From: Dendrophyllia cribrosa
Taxonomy: Eukaryota; Cnidaria; Anthozoa; Scleractinia; Dendrophylliidae
DNA length: 64,000 nucleotides
Direction of reading: 5' to 3'
NCBI GenBank assembly: GCA_024195265.1
Contig: JAJLRJ010000014.1
Span: 24,805,509-24,869,508, forward strand
The stretch's first letter is position 1. Each line of letters opens with the position of its first letter. The position numbers and the translations under genes are program-made. Under the pieces are notes generated by a model. It saw only the letters and a program-made list of their open reading frames with translations, did no database searches and was not told where the DNA came from. This document shows positions 47,395 to 56,649 of the stretch, piece after piece.

Positions 47395-47463
47395 TCGCTT
47401 TATTGCTACAGTCCTGTTTCGTATGGTCAAGATATGACCACACTCATCAGGCAACTTGAGCGA
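47395..47463 (-). ncRNA. Type I hammerhead ribozyme motif
   Basis: In minus sense: stem I 5' strand (TCGC, then TTGC), core CTGATGA (rc of 47444-47450), stem II of 9 bp (GTGTGGTCA / TGACCATAC, loop TATCT), core GAA, stem III (ACAG / CTGT, tiny loop) and cleavage site GUA (after the base opposite 47407). The stem I 3' strand (GCAA, then GCGA) closes. All invariant core bases (C3-A9, G12-A14, A15.1-U16.1) are present, and stem I has an internal loop, as in natural type I ribozymes. It lies in the same orientation as the surrounding host gene. Activity is not shown. Confidence 0.8.
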
Positions 47464-47492
47464 ATGACCGTTAATTTAACTGCTGGCGGTAT

Positions 47493-47513
47493 TATACATA
47501 TGACCGTTAATTT
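47493..47513. repeat. LINE target duplication, left (21 bp)
   Basis: TATACAT-ATGACCGTTAATTT recurs at 51226-51246 with one mismatch. Confidence 0.75.
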
Positions 47514-47780
47514 GAAAGTTGGTAAGCAGCGCGCGCGTAGTTGCGTTACATTACGTTATTCTAAAGTTCTATTAGAGATGTTTCGCATAAGCACACTCCA
47601 TATGATAATGACCTACTAATAGTGGCTAACACCTAATAAGTATGCTAATTTCAGATGAAGCTCATGAATACCTTTATTTTGCGTGAACAAGCAGTTTATT
47701 CAAAGTTTATTCAATCCTTTTAGCTAGTTTCATGATAGTTGAAATATACACACACCTTTTTATTCACGATTTCGTAAAAG

Positions 47781-48451
47781 TCAGTCGCTGTTTGTATCTT
47801 CAAATTTATCTAAAACGGAATTAATTTTGTCCATCATACGCATGGCCTTATTGCACATTTGTGTGTGTGCTTGATTTGCTTCCTTGGCATACTTTTCACG
47901 ACGTTTCTTCTTCTTGTTCTCTTGTTTCTTTGGTGCTTTCGCACAGAAGACATCGCTTCCGCTAGGTTCAGCTGGCTTCTCTTCATCATCACCAGAAGGG
48001 TCACCGCGTTCAATGGGTGGTTCCTCTTCACTAGAATCACTACTTTATACATGTGCTTCATAAGCAAACTTACTCAGCCGTCGCTCCTCTGGAGTGGACT
48101 TCATCGCGTAACGCATTTTGGATTTTTTAATCATTTGCGACATGCTTTGAGAGGTGCTTGGTTGCGGCATGCTTTTAGATGTACTTGGTCCGCTTTCCTG
48201 GCTTGCTTTCTTTATATTTTGGTTGACAATCCTCTGCACACGCTTTATCGCCGCTTTTTTTTCTGCGTTGTTATAGTATACTTCACCGTTTTCTCCTTCT
48301 TTAAATAGTTGCCCGACATGGATGTTACCTGGGATTTAATAAATCCAAGGATTTCATCCCATCCACCCGTACATTGATGGTATGCTTTAAGCACAAGTTC
48401 CTCTTCTTCTTTCGTCACATGGTAACGTTGCCGTTTAGTCTCCGACGACAC
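47781..48451 (-). pseudogene. Harbinger Myb/SANT-like protein, two lesions
   Basis: Starts MSSETKRQRYHVTKEEEELV and contains a SANT/Myb-like helix set with Trp (CTGGWDEILGFIKSQ). The frame then shifts by one base near 48320; the other frame reads GQLFKEGENGEVYYNN and a Lys-rich stretch, then a Ser/Gln-rich linker and KSTPEERRLSKFAYEAHV. A TAA at about 48054 follows, after which the frame goes on (SSDSSEEEPP..., KKKKRREKYAKEANQ) to a stop at 47781. In autonomous Harbinger elements this protein brings the transposase to DNA and the nucleus. The broken copy suggests the element now depends on others. Confidence 0.8.
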
Positions 48452-49057
48452 TGAAACTAAAGTGGACGGTAATTTTTACAACATAGCCAGGTTTGGGAGG
48501 AGTATTTTTCAGAAATTAGACTACATACCTTGCAATCCATCAGAGTTTGGCACATCGTCGTCTGCAAATTTGACTGGACGCCAAAAGTTTGCCATCGGTA
48601 CGGCAAGCACATGTAGAGCAAATTGACAGCGACAAAAAAACAGTACACAGGCCTTTTTGTAAGCAATTAATATTGGCCGAACAACTTTAAAGATTAGAGT
48701 TTTCAAAATCGGGAATCCAGTGAAGCCGTTTCTTTGTGTGTGCTCACAAAAGAAACAATTGTTGAAAAAGTCATTACTTCTGATTATTCCTATGTGGTTA
48801 TGTAGGCGGGGTAGGTTTTTATGTTTCGGATTAAACAGAAAGAGTAGATCGGAGTGTTCAGGGACTTAGCAGGAGCCCCATGGACTTCTCTTTCGGTGTT
48901 ATTTTTGATCAAAATATTCCTGTTATTATTTCTTCAGTTCTTTGAAGCCTTTGATGAAACCGAAAACGAAAAAATATATACATATATATACTCAAAGAAC
49001 TTTCAGTTTCAATTGACAATATTGTTTATACAGAGAAACGTTTTCAGTCTGACAGGC

Positions 49058-50200
49058 ATGCCAAGAGAATTGTCGCTACGAAGGCAATTGGAAATTGTTT
49101 GTTTATTTTTAATAATGATAACAACAATTCCAACGCCCTTTGAGAACCATGATGCACAGGAAGAGTTATTAAGATTGTTGCTTCCTGGTCTCCTTTTGCT
49201 GGCAACAATGTTAGCCCCACCCAATATTGGTGAAGCGTTACCGATCATGCATCGTCTAGACCCAACTTTCCATGGCTTTGACTTCACCGGAAGAGACTTT
49301 TTTTCAATGATAGAGAGTCAAAGATACTTGTTTTGGCTGAATACTGGTGAATTGCCTGAAACTTTGGCTGAAATTGCGGAAGATATATCTCACGATTTGT
49401 CTAGATGGAATAGAAATGGTCATCCAAGACAAAGACGAAGGAGGTCTAAATTGAATTGCATTAATAAGGTATTGTTGACAATCATGTGGCTCAGAAAGTA
49501 TCATTGTTTAAACACACTGGCGCTGATGTTTGACGTTAGTCCACCAACTGTTTCGGCTACGATTCATCGAGTAATTCCAGCTTTATGGAGATATTTTCGG
49601 AATCAAGTAACCTGGCCTACCATGGGTGAATGGAATGCTTTACGCGGAAATTGGCGTTCTTTTCCCGATGCTGTTGGTTGCATTGATGGCACACCACATA
49701 AAATTTATCGCCCGGAGGCTGAGCCGCAAGCCGAATTTTATAGTGGTCATCGCCACTACCATCTTATGAACACCCAACTTATCGTTGATAACTTGGGAAA
49801 TATAGTGTTCTTGCAGGCGGGTTTTCTAGGAGCTATGAATGATGCGGGGAACTTTAATATGATGGAAAGGATTGGGCCTGGAACACGTTATCATGATATG
49901 CCTGCCAACTTGGTCCTTTTAGCAGACAAAGGCTATGCAGACGTACCACCGCTTCTCACACCTTTTAGAGCTGCTCAAATTCGGCGCTTAGGAAGGCTCG
50001 ATCGACAGCGAGCACGAAGATTCAATCGACGACTATCCAAGTGTAGAATCATCATTGAACATACAATAAAATACATGAAAAGCTACAAAGCGGTTGGAAG
50101 CATTTGGCGCCACCCCCGCTGGTTTCAGCCCGTAGTGGTGGAGCTGTGCACTTTTCTCGCCCAGAGACATGTAGTGCTTTTTGAAGAACTAAGTGACTAA
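49058..50200 (+). CDS. Harbinger transposase (DDE_Tnp_4), intact
   Basis: 380 residues from the ATG at 49058 (MPRELSLRRQLEIV); the same frame is open 204 bases further upstream, but without a convincing start. It has the family's helical N-terminal part with the HTH-like LALMFDVSPPTVSATIHRVI, then the catalytic residues in CIDGTPHKIYRP (first Asp), LLADKGYADVPP (second Asp) and CRIIIEHTIKYMKS (Glu), plus the GHRHYHLMNTQLIV strand. Length and motif order are normal. It shares an intergenic region of about 600 bp with the divergent Myb-like gene. Cuts and pastes elements with matching TIRs. Host domestication is unlikely because the TIRs are still present. Confidence 0.92.
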   Translation: MPRELSLRRQLEIVCLFLIMITTIPTPFENHDAQEELLRLLLPGLLLLATMLAPPNIGEALPIMHRLDPTFHGFDFTGRDFFSMIESQRYLFWLNTGELPETLAEIAEDISHDLSRWNRNGHPRQRRRRSKLNCINKVLLTIMWLRKYHCLNTLALMFDVSPPTVSATIHRVIPALWRYFRNQVTWPTMGEWNALRGNWRSFPDAVGCIDGTPHKIYRPEAEPQAEFYSGHRHYHLMNTQLIVDNLGNIVFLQAGFLGAMNDAGNFNMMERIGPGTRYHDMPANLVLLADKGYADVPPLLTPFRAAQIRRLGRLDRQRARRFNRRLSKCRIIIEHTIKYMKSYKAVGSIWRHPRWFQPVVVELCTFLAQRHVVLFEELSD

Positions 50201-50541
50201 ACTGTGCGCAAAATATTTGTATGAAACAAAGTAGACAAAAAATTAATTAATCAAGAAAAATGATAACGAATAGATCGAACAGATCATATATTTAAATTAA
50301 AACTAGTTAGCGGTTGCCAATAATTTGTTAAAAATGGATTTTATTGTCAGCAATAGTCAATAAATCTTTAGTTCGAATATTTTTTATTCTGTTAAAATTA
50401 TTTTAATGATTAAAATTAAATTTAATTTGATGAAATAAAGACTTTCACAGCTTCGTCTGAAATTAGCATACTTAGTAGGTGATAGCCACTATTAGTAGGT
50501 CATTATCATATGGAGTGTGCTTATGCGAAACATCTCTATTA

Positions 50542-51089
50542 CACCACTGTATATTACACCACTGTATATTTCCACTTTAGATATTAAAAATCCAAATACC
50601 CTTATTACACGTATTCGATTAACTGTTAACACAACTTCAGTTAGTCATCAACTACATTTGTTAAATTTAAATAAAAAGCTTAAATTCTATTCCTCCTTTA
50701 AAAAGGATTGCCATAAAGCCGCAGACTTCTTGGATTCGATAAAAAATCCCCTTCACAAAAAGCAAATAAATAAATTTCGCCTTGGAAACCATAAATTAAG
50801 AATTGAAACTGGCAGACACAACAAGACACCCGAACATTTAAGAATCTGTTCCTTCTGTAACTTAAATGAAATTGAGGACGAATCACATTTTCTATTCACC
50901 TGCCATCATCACAACAATTTACGCAAGAAATATTTCAGTGAAATAAATGATAGATATCAAAATTTTAATAATCTAGACAATACTTCTAAAATCTTGTTTC
51001 TCTTTAACAGCACTGATCCTTTTGTCTGTAGGACTACCGCTGCTTATATTTATAATTCAATGTTAAATCGACAATCTATGTTAATTTAA
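50542..51089 (+). pseudogene. LINE ORF2 C-terminal fragment
   Basis: Open frame through ITPLYISTLDIKNPNT, a CSFCNLNEIEDESHFLFTC zinc-binding motif and the end RTTAAYIYNSMLNRQSMLI. The same ending is encoded at 21284-21330 in the L1 chimera, and a related motif at 55877-56101. No reverse transcriptase domain remains. The CR1/RTE-like style is suggested by the Cys motif and the (GTT)n tail; the clade is uncertain. Confidence 0.75.
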
Positions 51090-51300
51090 TAATCAGATAT
51101 ACCCGTTTCTTTCTTTTTCTTTGTTGTTGTTGTTATACTTACATGTAATACTTAATACGTACTACTTGTAAAGGAAATACCATGTATTTATATGGGAACA
51201 CCGAAATAAATTGTTGTTGTTGTTGTATACAAATGACCGTTAATTTTTTCTACACAAGTATTCAGAATTTATTTTTAAGTCTCAATATTTTTGCAAAAGG

Positions 51301-51302
<2 letters not shown>

Positions 51303-51340
<38 letters not shown>
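51303..51340. repeat. (TA)n microsatellite
   Basis: Alternating AT run at the right border of the hammerhead element. Confidence 0.8.
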
Positions 51341-51341
<1 letters not shown>

Positions 51342-51446
51342 TTGAATGTAGATCAGACTATATAAAGTATATAAAGTATCACAAATGAAGTCTCAAAAAG
51401 ATGTTTTTTTGAGCTGTATATAATTTTAATGTAAGGTTACGTTTAC

Positions 51447-51572
51447 CTGAGGGACAAGTTTTGCAATCTTGAGATTGCTTTCCCGGTGCTTTATCGAAGG
51501 CAACAAAAGAACCATTTGGACAATTCTTGCAGCTTGTACCTACGAACCCAACATCATCTGAGTAATATCCAC
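51447..51572 (-). CDS. Membrane protein gene, Cys-rich exon (126 bp)
   Basis: 42 codons between acceptor GTTTTCAG (51573-51580) and donor CAG/GTAAAC. It encodes GGYYSDDVGFVGTSCKNCP, then NGSFVAFDKAPGKQSQDCK and CPSG, one GCC2/GCC3-like cysteine repeat. Phase 1 on both sides, so it is a symmetrical module that can be skipped or duplicated without frame loss. It joins in frame to the exons at 52428-52627 and 44445-46066. Confidence 0.85.
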
Positions 51573-52427
51573 CTGAAAACAAAGCACAATGGAATGTATA
51601 CCTTGCTGCACGCTCGACAGTTGAAACTGACTGTCTTATTAAACTTCTAAAGTGTGATTTTCTTATATGCAGGTTGGTAATAACTTCAAGAGCATTTAAG
51701 CTATCACATTGAAACCTAAAGAGTATGATATGGTATGTCCAAAACTGGTTCCTTTGCGGTCCACAAAATGGGAAGATGACGCCATATGACGTGGGAATTG
51801 CGTAATTAGTTTAGCACAGCCGCCATTTTGGATCCGCCATCTTGGATTTCTGGATTTCTCATAAAAAAAAACCTCCAAAACCTCATAAAACTGTCAAAAA
51901 TAATCAGAGCTAATAAAAATGCTAAAATGGCATAAAAATGTAAAAGCTCTGCAAAAACTTAAGTTTTTCATGGAAAAGCTAACAAAATGCAAATTTTGAA
52001 AAACATGGAGAACAACTTCAAAAACCTCAAGAGCATTAAAGCTATGACTTTCTATGACATAACATCAAGAGCATTAAAGCTATGACAATGACATCTAGAG
52101 AAGATATTCCAACCCCAACTGTTTTCTCTGCGGTCCGCAAGATGAAACGATGTTCTACATAGTCGCCGTCTTGGATTTCTCCAAAGTCTTGTCCAAATTG
52201 ACTCGAAACGTTAAATGGTGTACAAATTTAAAACTTATAACGACAAATTTAAAAAAGGCGGCCATCGCAATCTTGTTGCCATGGAAACATTAAGTCACGT
52301 GGATAATGAATGTCTTACCAAATTGTTACCAGATAATTTTTTCGGAAAAGTCAGGAAGTTTGGTGGCGTTTGATTCCATACTTAAAAAGGTATGAATGTT
52401 GAAAGTCAACAGACGTTTGTATCATAC
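51573..52427 (-). other. Intron (855 bp) with a dispersed repeat
   Basis: 51681-51860 and 52200-52400 share blocks with 54837-54980 and 55143-55280 (ACTTCAAGA..TAAGGCTATGAC, GTCCAAAACTG, CTCCTTTGCGGTCCACAA, GGCGTTTGA). Internal words (CAAGAGCATTAAAGCTATGAC) are repeated at 52027-52085. Confidence 0.75.
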
Positions 52428-52627
52428 CTGCAGGACATGGTGTACATCCTTTCGCGACATGAGAGGAAGAGTTCGAAAATGTTCCCAAGGGACATGGAAG
52501 AAAGTAACTGATATCCTCACGCTTCCTCATTTCTCTGTATCCTAAAGTCTGCAGAGCAGATTCTAATACTTGATTTATGAAACCATATCTCACTTCGATT
52601 GCTTCCGTTTCCGAATTGACAGGATTC
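52428..52627 (-). CDS. Membrane protein gene, upstream exon (200 bp)
   Basis: Between acceptor ACACTCTGCTAG (52628-52639) and donor CTGCAG/GTATGA. It encodes NPVNSETEAIEVRYGFINQV, a helical LESALQTLGYREMRKRE and the start of a Cys-rich repeat (CPLGTFSNSSSHVAKGCTPCPAG). It enters in phase 2 (final base of a codon) and leaves in phase 1. The protein must start further upstream, but no earlier exon was recognised up to 64000, so the gene model is 5'-incomplete. Confidence 0.8.
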
Positions 52628-52639
52628 CTAGCAGAGTGT

Positions 52640-53733
52640 AGAAAGTACATTACTTATAACAAGCATTAACAATATTTTTTTATTGCATCATTTACTTATT
52701 TGTATTTCATTAGAAGATAATTTCCATTTTAAAAAGGATGCTTTGTCAGGGGTCAAGGTTGAAACGATGGTACGACTGGATGCTGAGCTATAAAGCAAGA
52801 CTATGGCCCAATAAGTTTTCGTTTCTCCCTTCTCCAATCGCCATCACAACCCGGCAGGGTGTAAGTAAATTCCAATACGCACTCTCACTGTTAGGGTAGC
52901 TGTAAATACTGGTCGTTGGATGGTCGGGGAGAAATCGTATTTCATATGATAATATTTTACAGCTGTGTGGTTTATTTATATATTTCAAGGACGTGCGTTT
53001 TTCTTGAACAAGTTTTCATTATACGCGTGGGCATGAGTACGAGCAAATTCGTCGTTCCTGTTTCAATGATTCATTAAAGCCCCGGCTACACGTTCTAACA
53101 TTTGTTGGTTCAACAATGTTAGAACGTGTAGCCGGCATGTTAGATTTCGATCAAACAAAAAAGTGTTAGTCAAACATCATCTAACTTGCCGGCTATACGC
53201 TCTAACATTGTTGAACCAACAAATGTCATATAACAGTGTTAGAACGTGTAGTCGGTTGCTTAATGATTCATCAAGTTTGAATAAAAAACATCATTAGCAT
53301 GCCGGTGGTTTGGTCTTAATTGGTGATTTCATCTCTTTGATATATTGTATTTAATGTTTAGTATGAGTACATGTAGCTATATCAAATAATCGAAGGAATT
53401 TTTCATCAGGATTTCCAACGCCTTGAATTGGATTGTTGGAAATACTGTTCTCAAACTCATTAATAATTCATGACGAAAATACAAAGGAAATTAATGTTTG
53501 TAATGTCCAGCGGAAGTAAGAAAACCAGCGGAAGTTACGTTATGTCTTACGGCTAGTTCGAAAAGGATGATGGGACGAGCGGGAAGAGAGACACGAGGAA
53601 TAAAATATGTCAGACTGAAACTGTTGTTGACTCTTGATAATCCAGGATATTACAATGTCTAATGGCAATCAATTGAAACACTCCTCATTTTTCCATCCTT
53701 AATTTCTCCTCCTAAAATCATTTTGTTTGAGAA
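52640..53733. other. No exon recognised
   Basis: Presumed intron or upstream region of the membrane protein gene. Includes the TTAA element at 53078-53259. Confidence 0.4.
53078..53259. mobile_element. 182-bp double-palindrome element with TTAA flanks
   Basis: Each half contains CCGGCTACACGTTCTAACA-like words and their complements, so the element folds as two hairpins or as one large one. TTAA occurs at 53074-53077 and at 53260-53263. Confidence 0.75.
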
Positions 53734-53887
53734 GTAATATCAAACATTCGACACAGTGTTTCATCAGATTTCCTTTAAATACCTCGATGTGGGTTAAAAA
53801 AAAAACTCGTCTGCGCCTCGTTTTTCAACCCACTTTGCGGTGTTTGGAAATCTGATGAAACACTTCGTTTCATGTTTGATATATTAC
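53734..53887. mobile_element. Palindromic MITE-like element (154 bp)
   Basis: GTAATAT-CAAACAT and GTGTTTCATCAGATTTCC pair with their complements at 53850-53887, with a poly-A/T rich loop. Confidence 0.75.
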
Positions 53888-54836
53888 ATAAAACACGCTG
53901 CCTCGTGTTGTACTGACAGATATATTGTGCAACGTCTTTTACTGTTGTAAAAATATTTCAGCGTTCCAAGAGTTCTGTTCGTTATAAACCTGAAAACAAA
54001 ATTCAGTTATAAATGATCGAGAAAAACGTTTTTATATTAGTTTCTGTCAGTGCTTTTTCAGCCAAAAGAAGTCAATTATTAATTATTATTATTATTATCC
54101 GCTTCAGCCCCGAGATAACCAACAAAAAACTCAATGCCCACGTAAAAATTATAAGTTGTATAAATTGTACAATTTGTACAGCTCTCAAGCCTTCACACAA
54201 AGACTCCCGTGTAATGTCTTGCCAAGGTAGCGTCACCCAATTATATGCAATAAAACCCTAACCTTAACGCTCTTTTCGATAGGATAACGTGAAAAATTGA
54301 AAATTGTTGAAATTAAAGTGCCAAAACGTCTGTACAAAAAATGAAAGGGCTCTATAAGCCATCTCCTGAATACGTAATTGATAATCCTTAATCTCGAAAA
54401 ATTAACCGTTGTTTCAGCCAGCAAGGAAGTAAACCGTACAAAAGCCCTAACCGCAGTTAACACTTATAAGAGGGGGCGAGGAGGGAGAAGGGGTCATTTT
54501 ACGGTATTAAATTCACAAGGAGACACGCGCGAAAATCCACGCTTTCGGCGCTTCATGCCTTTGCGAGGGGGTATCTAATCTGTGCACGTCGCGGGTCGCA
54601 TGTTTTCTGTTTTTGCGAGGGTCGCGGGTAAATTGCGAGGGTAAATTGCGCGGGTCGCGGAACATATTCATATTAATGTCGCAGTTCCTATAGCTATATT
54701 TAATTAACCCTATTTTTGATGAGAAATAGAACACAAACCGCGGTGATAAACATAATGAACTTATTCATTTTTGAGTTCCTGAGCCTGGGAGCCCCCCCCC
54801 CCCCCCTTTCCCCCCCCCCCCCCCCCCCCCCCTCCT
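53888..54836. other. No gene; repeats and a C-run
   Basis: 54560-54660 carries repeated GCGGGTCGCG / GGGTAAATTGCG words with an inverted counterpart at 59780-59825. 54785-54832 is almost pure C. Confidence 0.5.
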
Positions 54837-55280
54837 TCGTAACTTCAAGAATATTAAGGCTATGACAGTGAAAACCAGAGGGTACATAGTACGTCCAAAA
54901 CTGACTCCTTTGCGGTCCACAATTGAACGATAACATCACATGACGTAATTATTAGGTAATTAGTTATACGGCCGCCATCTTGGATTTTTGAAATTTTTCA
55001 AAACCCCTAAAAAACCATCCAAATTGACCCAAAATTAATCGAAACCAATAAATAAACGCTAAATGACGTAAAAATGTAAAAGTTATACCAATAAATATTG
55101 TTTTTCTCCATTCAAAGGTAAAAATTTGCAAATTACGAAACAAATGGCTGTCAAAATCTTGTTGCTATGGAAACATCAAGTCACGGGATCAATAAAATGT
55201 CATATCAAATCGTTTCCAGATAAATGTTAGGAAAAGTCACAAAGTTTAATGGCGTTTGAATATATATTAAAGAAGTTATG
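54837..55280. repeat. Dispersed repeat, second copy
   Basis: Direct relative of 51681-52400 (see the intron entry), shorter and diverged. The copy ends where a C-rich tract (55310-55330) begins. Confidence 0.65.
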
Positions 55281-55747
55281 AATGTTGAAGTTGGCGTTGG
55301 CACTTTGTGCCCCCCCTTCCCCTCCCCCCATAGGCAAAATAGGGTTAAGATACTGACGCAATAACAAAACAAAGTTTTGGCGTTACGGGGACACACCGCT
55401 CCGCAATCGAAAAATACCCGCACCGGATCGGACCGGTAGGTCAAAAACCTCACGTGACCTTAAAGCCTAACTCTCCGCGGCACTAGGAGCTGAAACCTCC
55501 GGCCAGCATCGTGCTACATCATGAAACGAGTGTAGGAAGTTATATTGCTTAAGCCAATTTATCTTTCTAGCGCTACGAGCAGTCACAGCCGGCACGTGCT
55601 AGATCATAAGAATATGACAGATAACCGAGCTTAAAACTGGCGCAATTAAAACAAGCTAGAAAAAAAAACAACAACAAAGCTTGGGAAAGTCGCTGCAAGA
55701 CTTAACCGAAAGCGAACTTTAGAAGTGACCCCAGATTTATTTAAATG
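55281..55747. other. No gene recognised
   Basis: Spacer with short C-rich tracts; nothing distinctive. Confidence 0.4.
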
Positions 55748-55750
55748 ACC

Positions 55751-56200
55751 ACAACAACAACAAGTAGCTTTATTTGCATGACTATAAATCCTTACAGTAT
55801 TGCAAAAGCACTACAACATAACAAAATGAAATAACAAAAATATAATAAAGAAAGGGAAAAGTTCAATTAAGATACATCAGTCTGGATTGATAATTTGATT
55901 ATTGAGGAGAACAAAGCATGAAAGAATGAATTTTACTAATTGAATATTTACAAAATAATTACGAGAGTTCATTAATTTATTGGTAACTTCTGAAGGAGAT
56001 AACAAAATGTAAAATTCGTCTTTAAGAATAGAGTATTTAGGACAGTGAAAAAGGAAGTGAATTTCATCTTCAATTTCATTAGATCCACAAGTAGGGCACA
56101 ATACGAAATTTTACTAATTGATTTCTGTCATTTTATTTCCTTGTAAGGTCTTAAAGACAAAGACGCCTTCAAAGGAGGGAGGGTAGTAATTACAAATTAT
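55751..56200 (-). mobile_element. 5'-truncated LINE, 3' end fragment
   Basis: The minus-strand 3' end is AATAAAGCTACTTGTTGTTG (55751-55790). The C-terminal ORF fragment (56101-55877) reads CPTCGSNEIEDEIHFLFHC, the same zinc motif type as at 50860-50910. It lies partly in the first copy of a 303-bp tandem duplication. Confidence 0.7.
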
Positions 56201-56649
56201 TCATGTCAAAAAATTGGGTGACATTTGCCTATATAGTATTTTCACTCATCACCAGGCTCCCAATTCGACCCTTAAATCATAGCAAAAAGGTCATTTTTTG
56301 AAAGGAAAATCAAAATTTCGCGCTCTAAGTTACTTTTCTGAAATCCAGTGAAAAAGGAAGTGAATTTCATCTTCAATTTCATTAGATCCACAAGTAGGGC
56401 ACAATACGAAATTTTACTAATTGATTTCTGTCATTTGATTTCCTTGTAAGGTCTTAAAGACAAAGACGCCTTCAAAGGAGGGAGGGTAGTAATTACAAAT
56501 TATTCATGTCAAAAAATTGGGTGACATTTGCCTATATAGTATTTTCACTCATCACCAGGCTCCCAATTCGACCTTTAAATCATAGCAAAAAGGTCATTTT
56601 TTGAAAGGAAAATAAAAATTTCGCGCTCTGAGTTATTTTTCTGAAATCC
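56044..56649. repeat. 303-bp tandem duplication, two copies
   Basis: 56044-56346 and 56347-56649 begin AGTGAAAAAGGAAGTGAATT and stay in register throughout with only a few differences. A recent duplication, including part of the LINE fragment. Confidence 0.95.

Larger units (their letters stand above)
47575..50536. mobile_element. PIF/Harbinger transposon, complete ends
   Basis: 2962 bp. Ends GAGATGTTTCGCATAAGCAC and complement form TIRs of about 80 bp with only a few mismatches. TATTA is repeated on both sides (47570-47574, 50537-50541); the 3-bp duplication normal for this family could lie within it. It encodes the two expected proteins in divergent orientation. Confidence 0.92.
47514..51225 (+). 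mobile_element. 5'-truncated LINE with (GTT)n tail, split by a Harbinger element
   Basis: A 5' piece (47514-47574) and the main piece (50542-51225) are bracketed by the 21-bp duplication. The main piece carries the C-terminal LINE ORF and a 3' tail ATAAATTGTTGTTGTTGTTG. The Harbinger transposon (47575-50536) sits between. Confidence 0.75.
47121..51305. mobile_element. Hammerhead-bearing element with inverted ends, split by later insertions
   Basis: The left end (47121-47158, TACACCCTTTTGAAAAAATA) and the right end (51268-51305) are inverted copies over about 36 bp with two or three mismatches. Removing the LINE/Harbinger block leaves about 470 bp holding a palindrome (47135-47360) and the ribozyme. 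The class is unknown; hammerheads are known in Penelope-like elements and retrozymes of animals, but no coding trace is left to decide. Confidence 0.55.
46067..51446 (-). other. Intron (5.4 kb) filled with nested mobile elements
   Basis: Donor GTAAAC at 51446-51441, acceptor at 46067-46075, phase 1 (Gly codon split G/GT) on both sides. It contains, in nested order, a hammerhead-bearing element, a truncated LINE and a Harbinger transposon. 46076-47120 has no recognised feature other than a short palindrome around 46783-46866 (CCCGTG...CACGGG). Confidence 0.85.
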
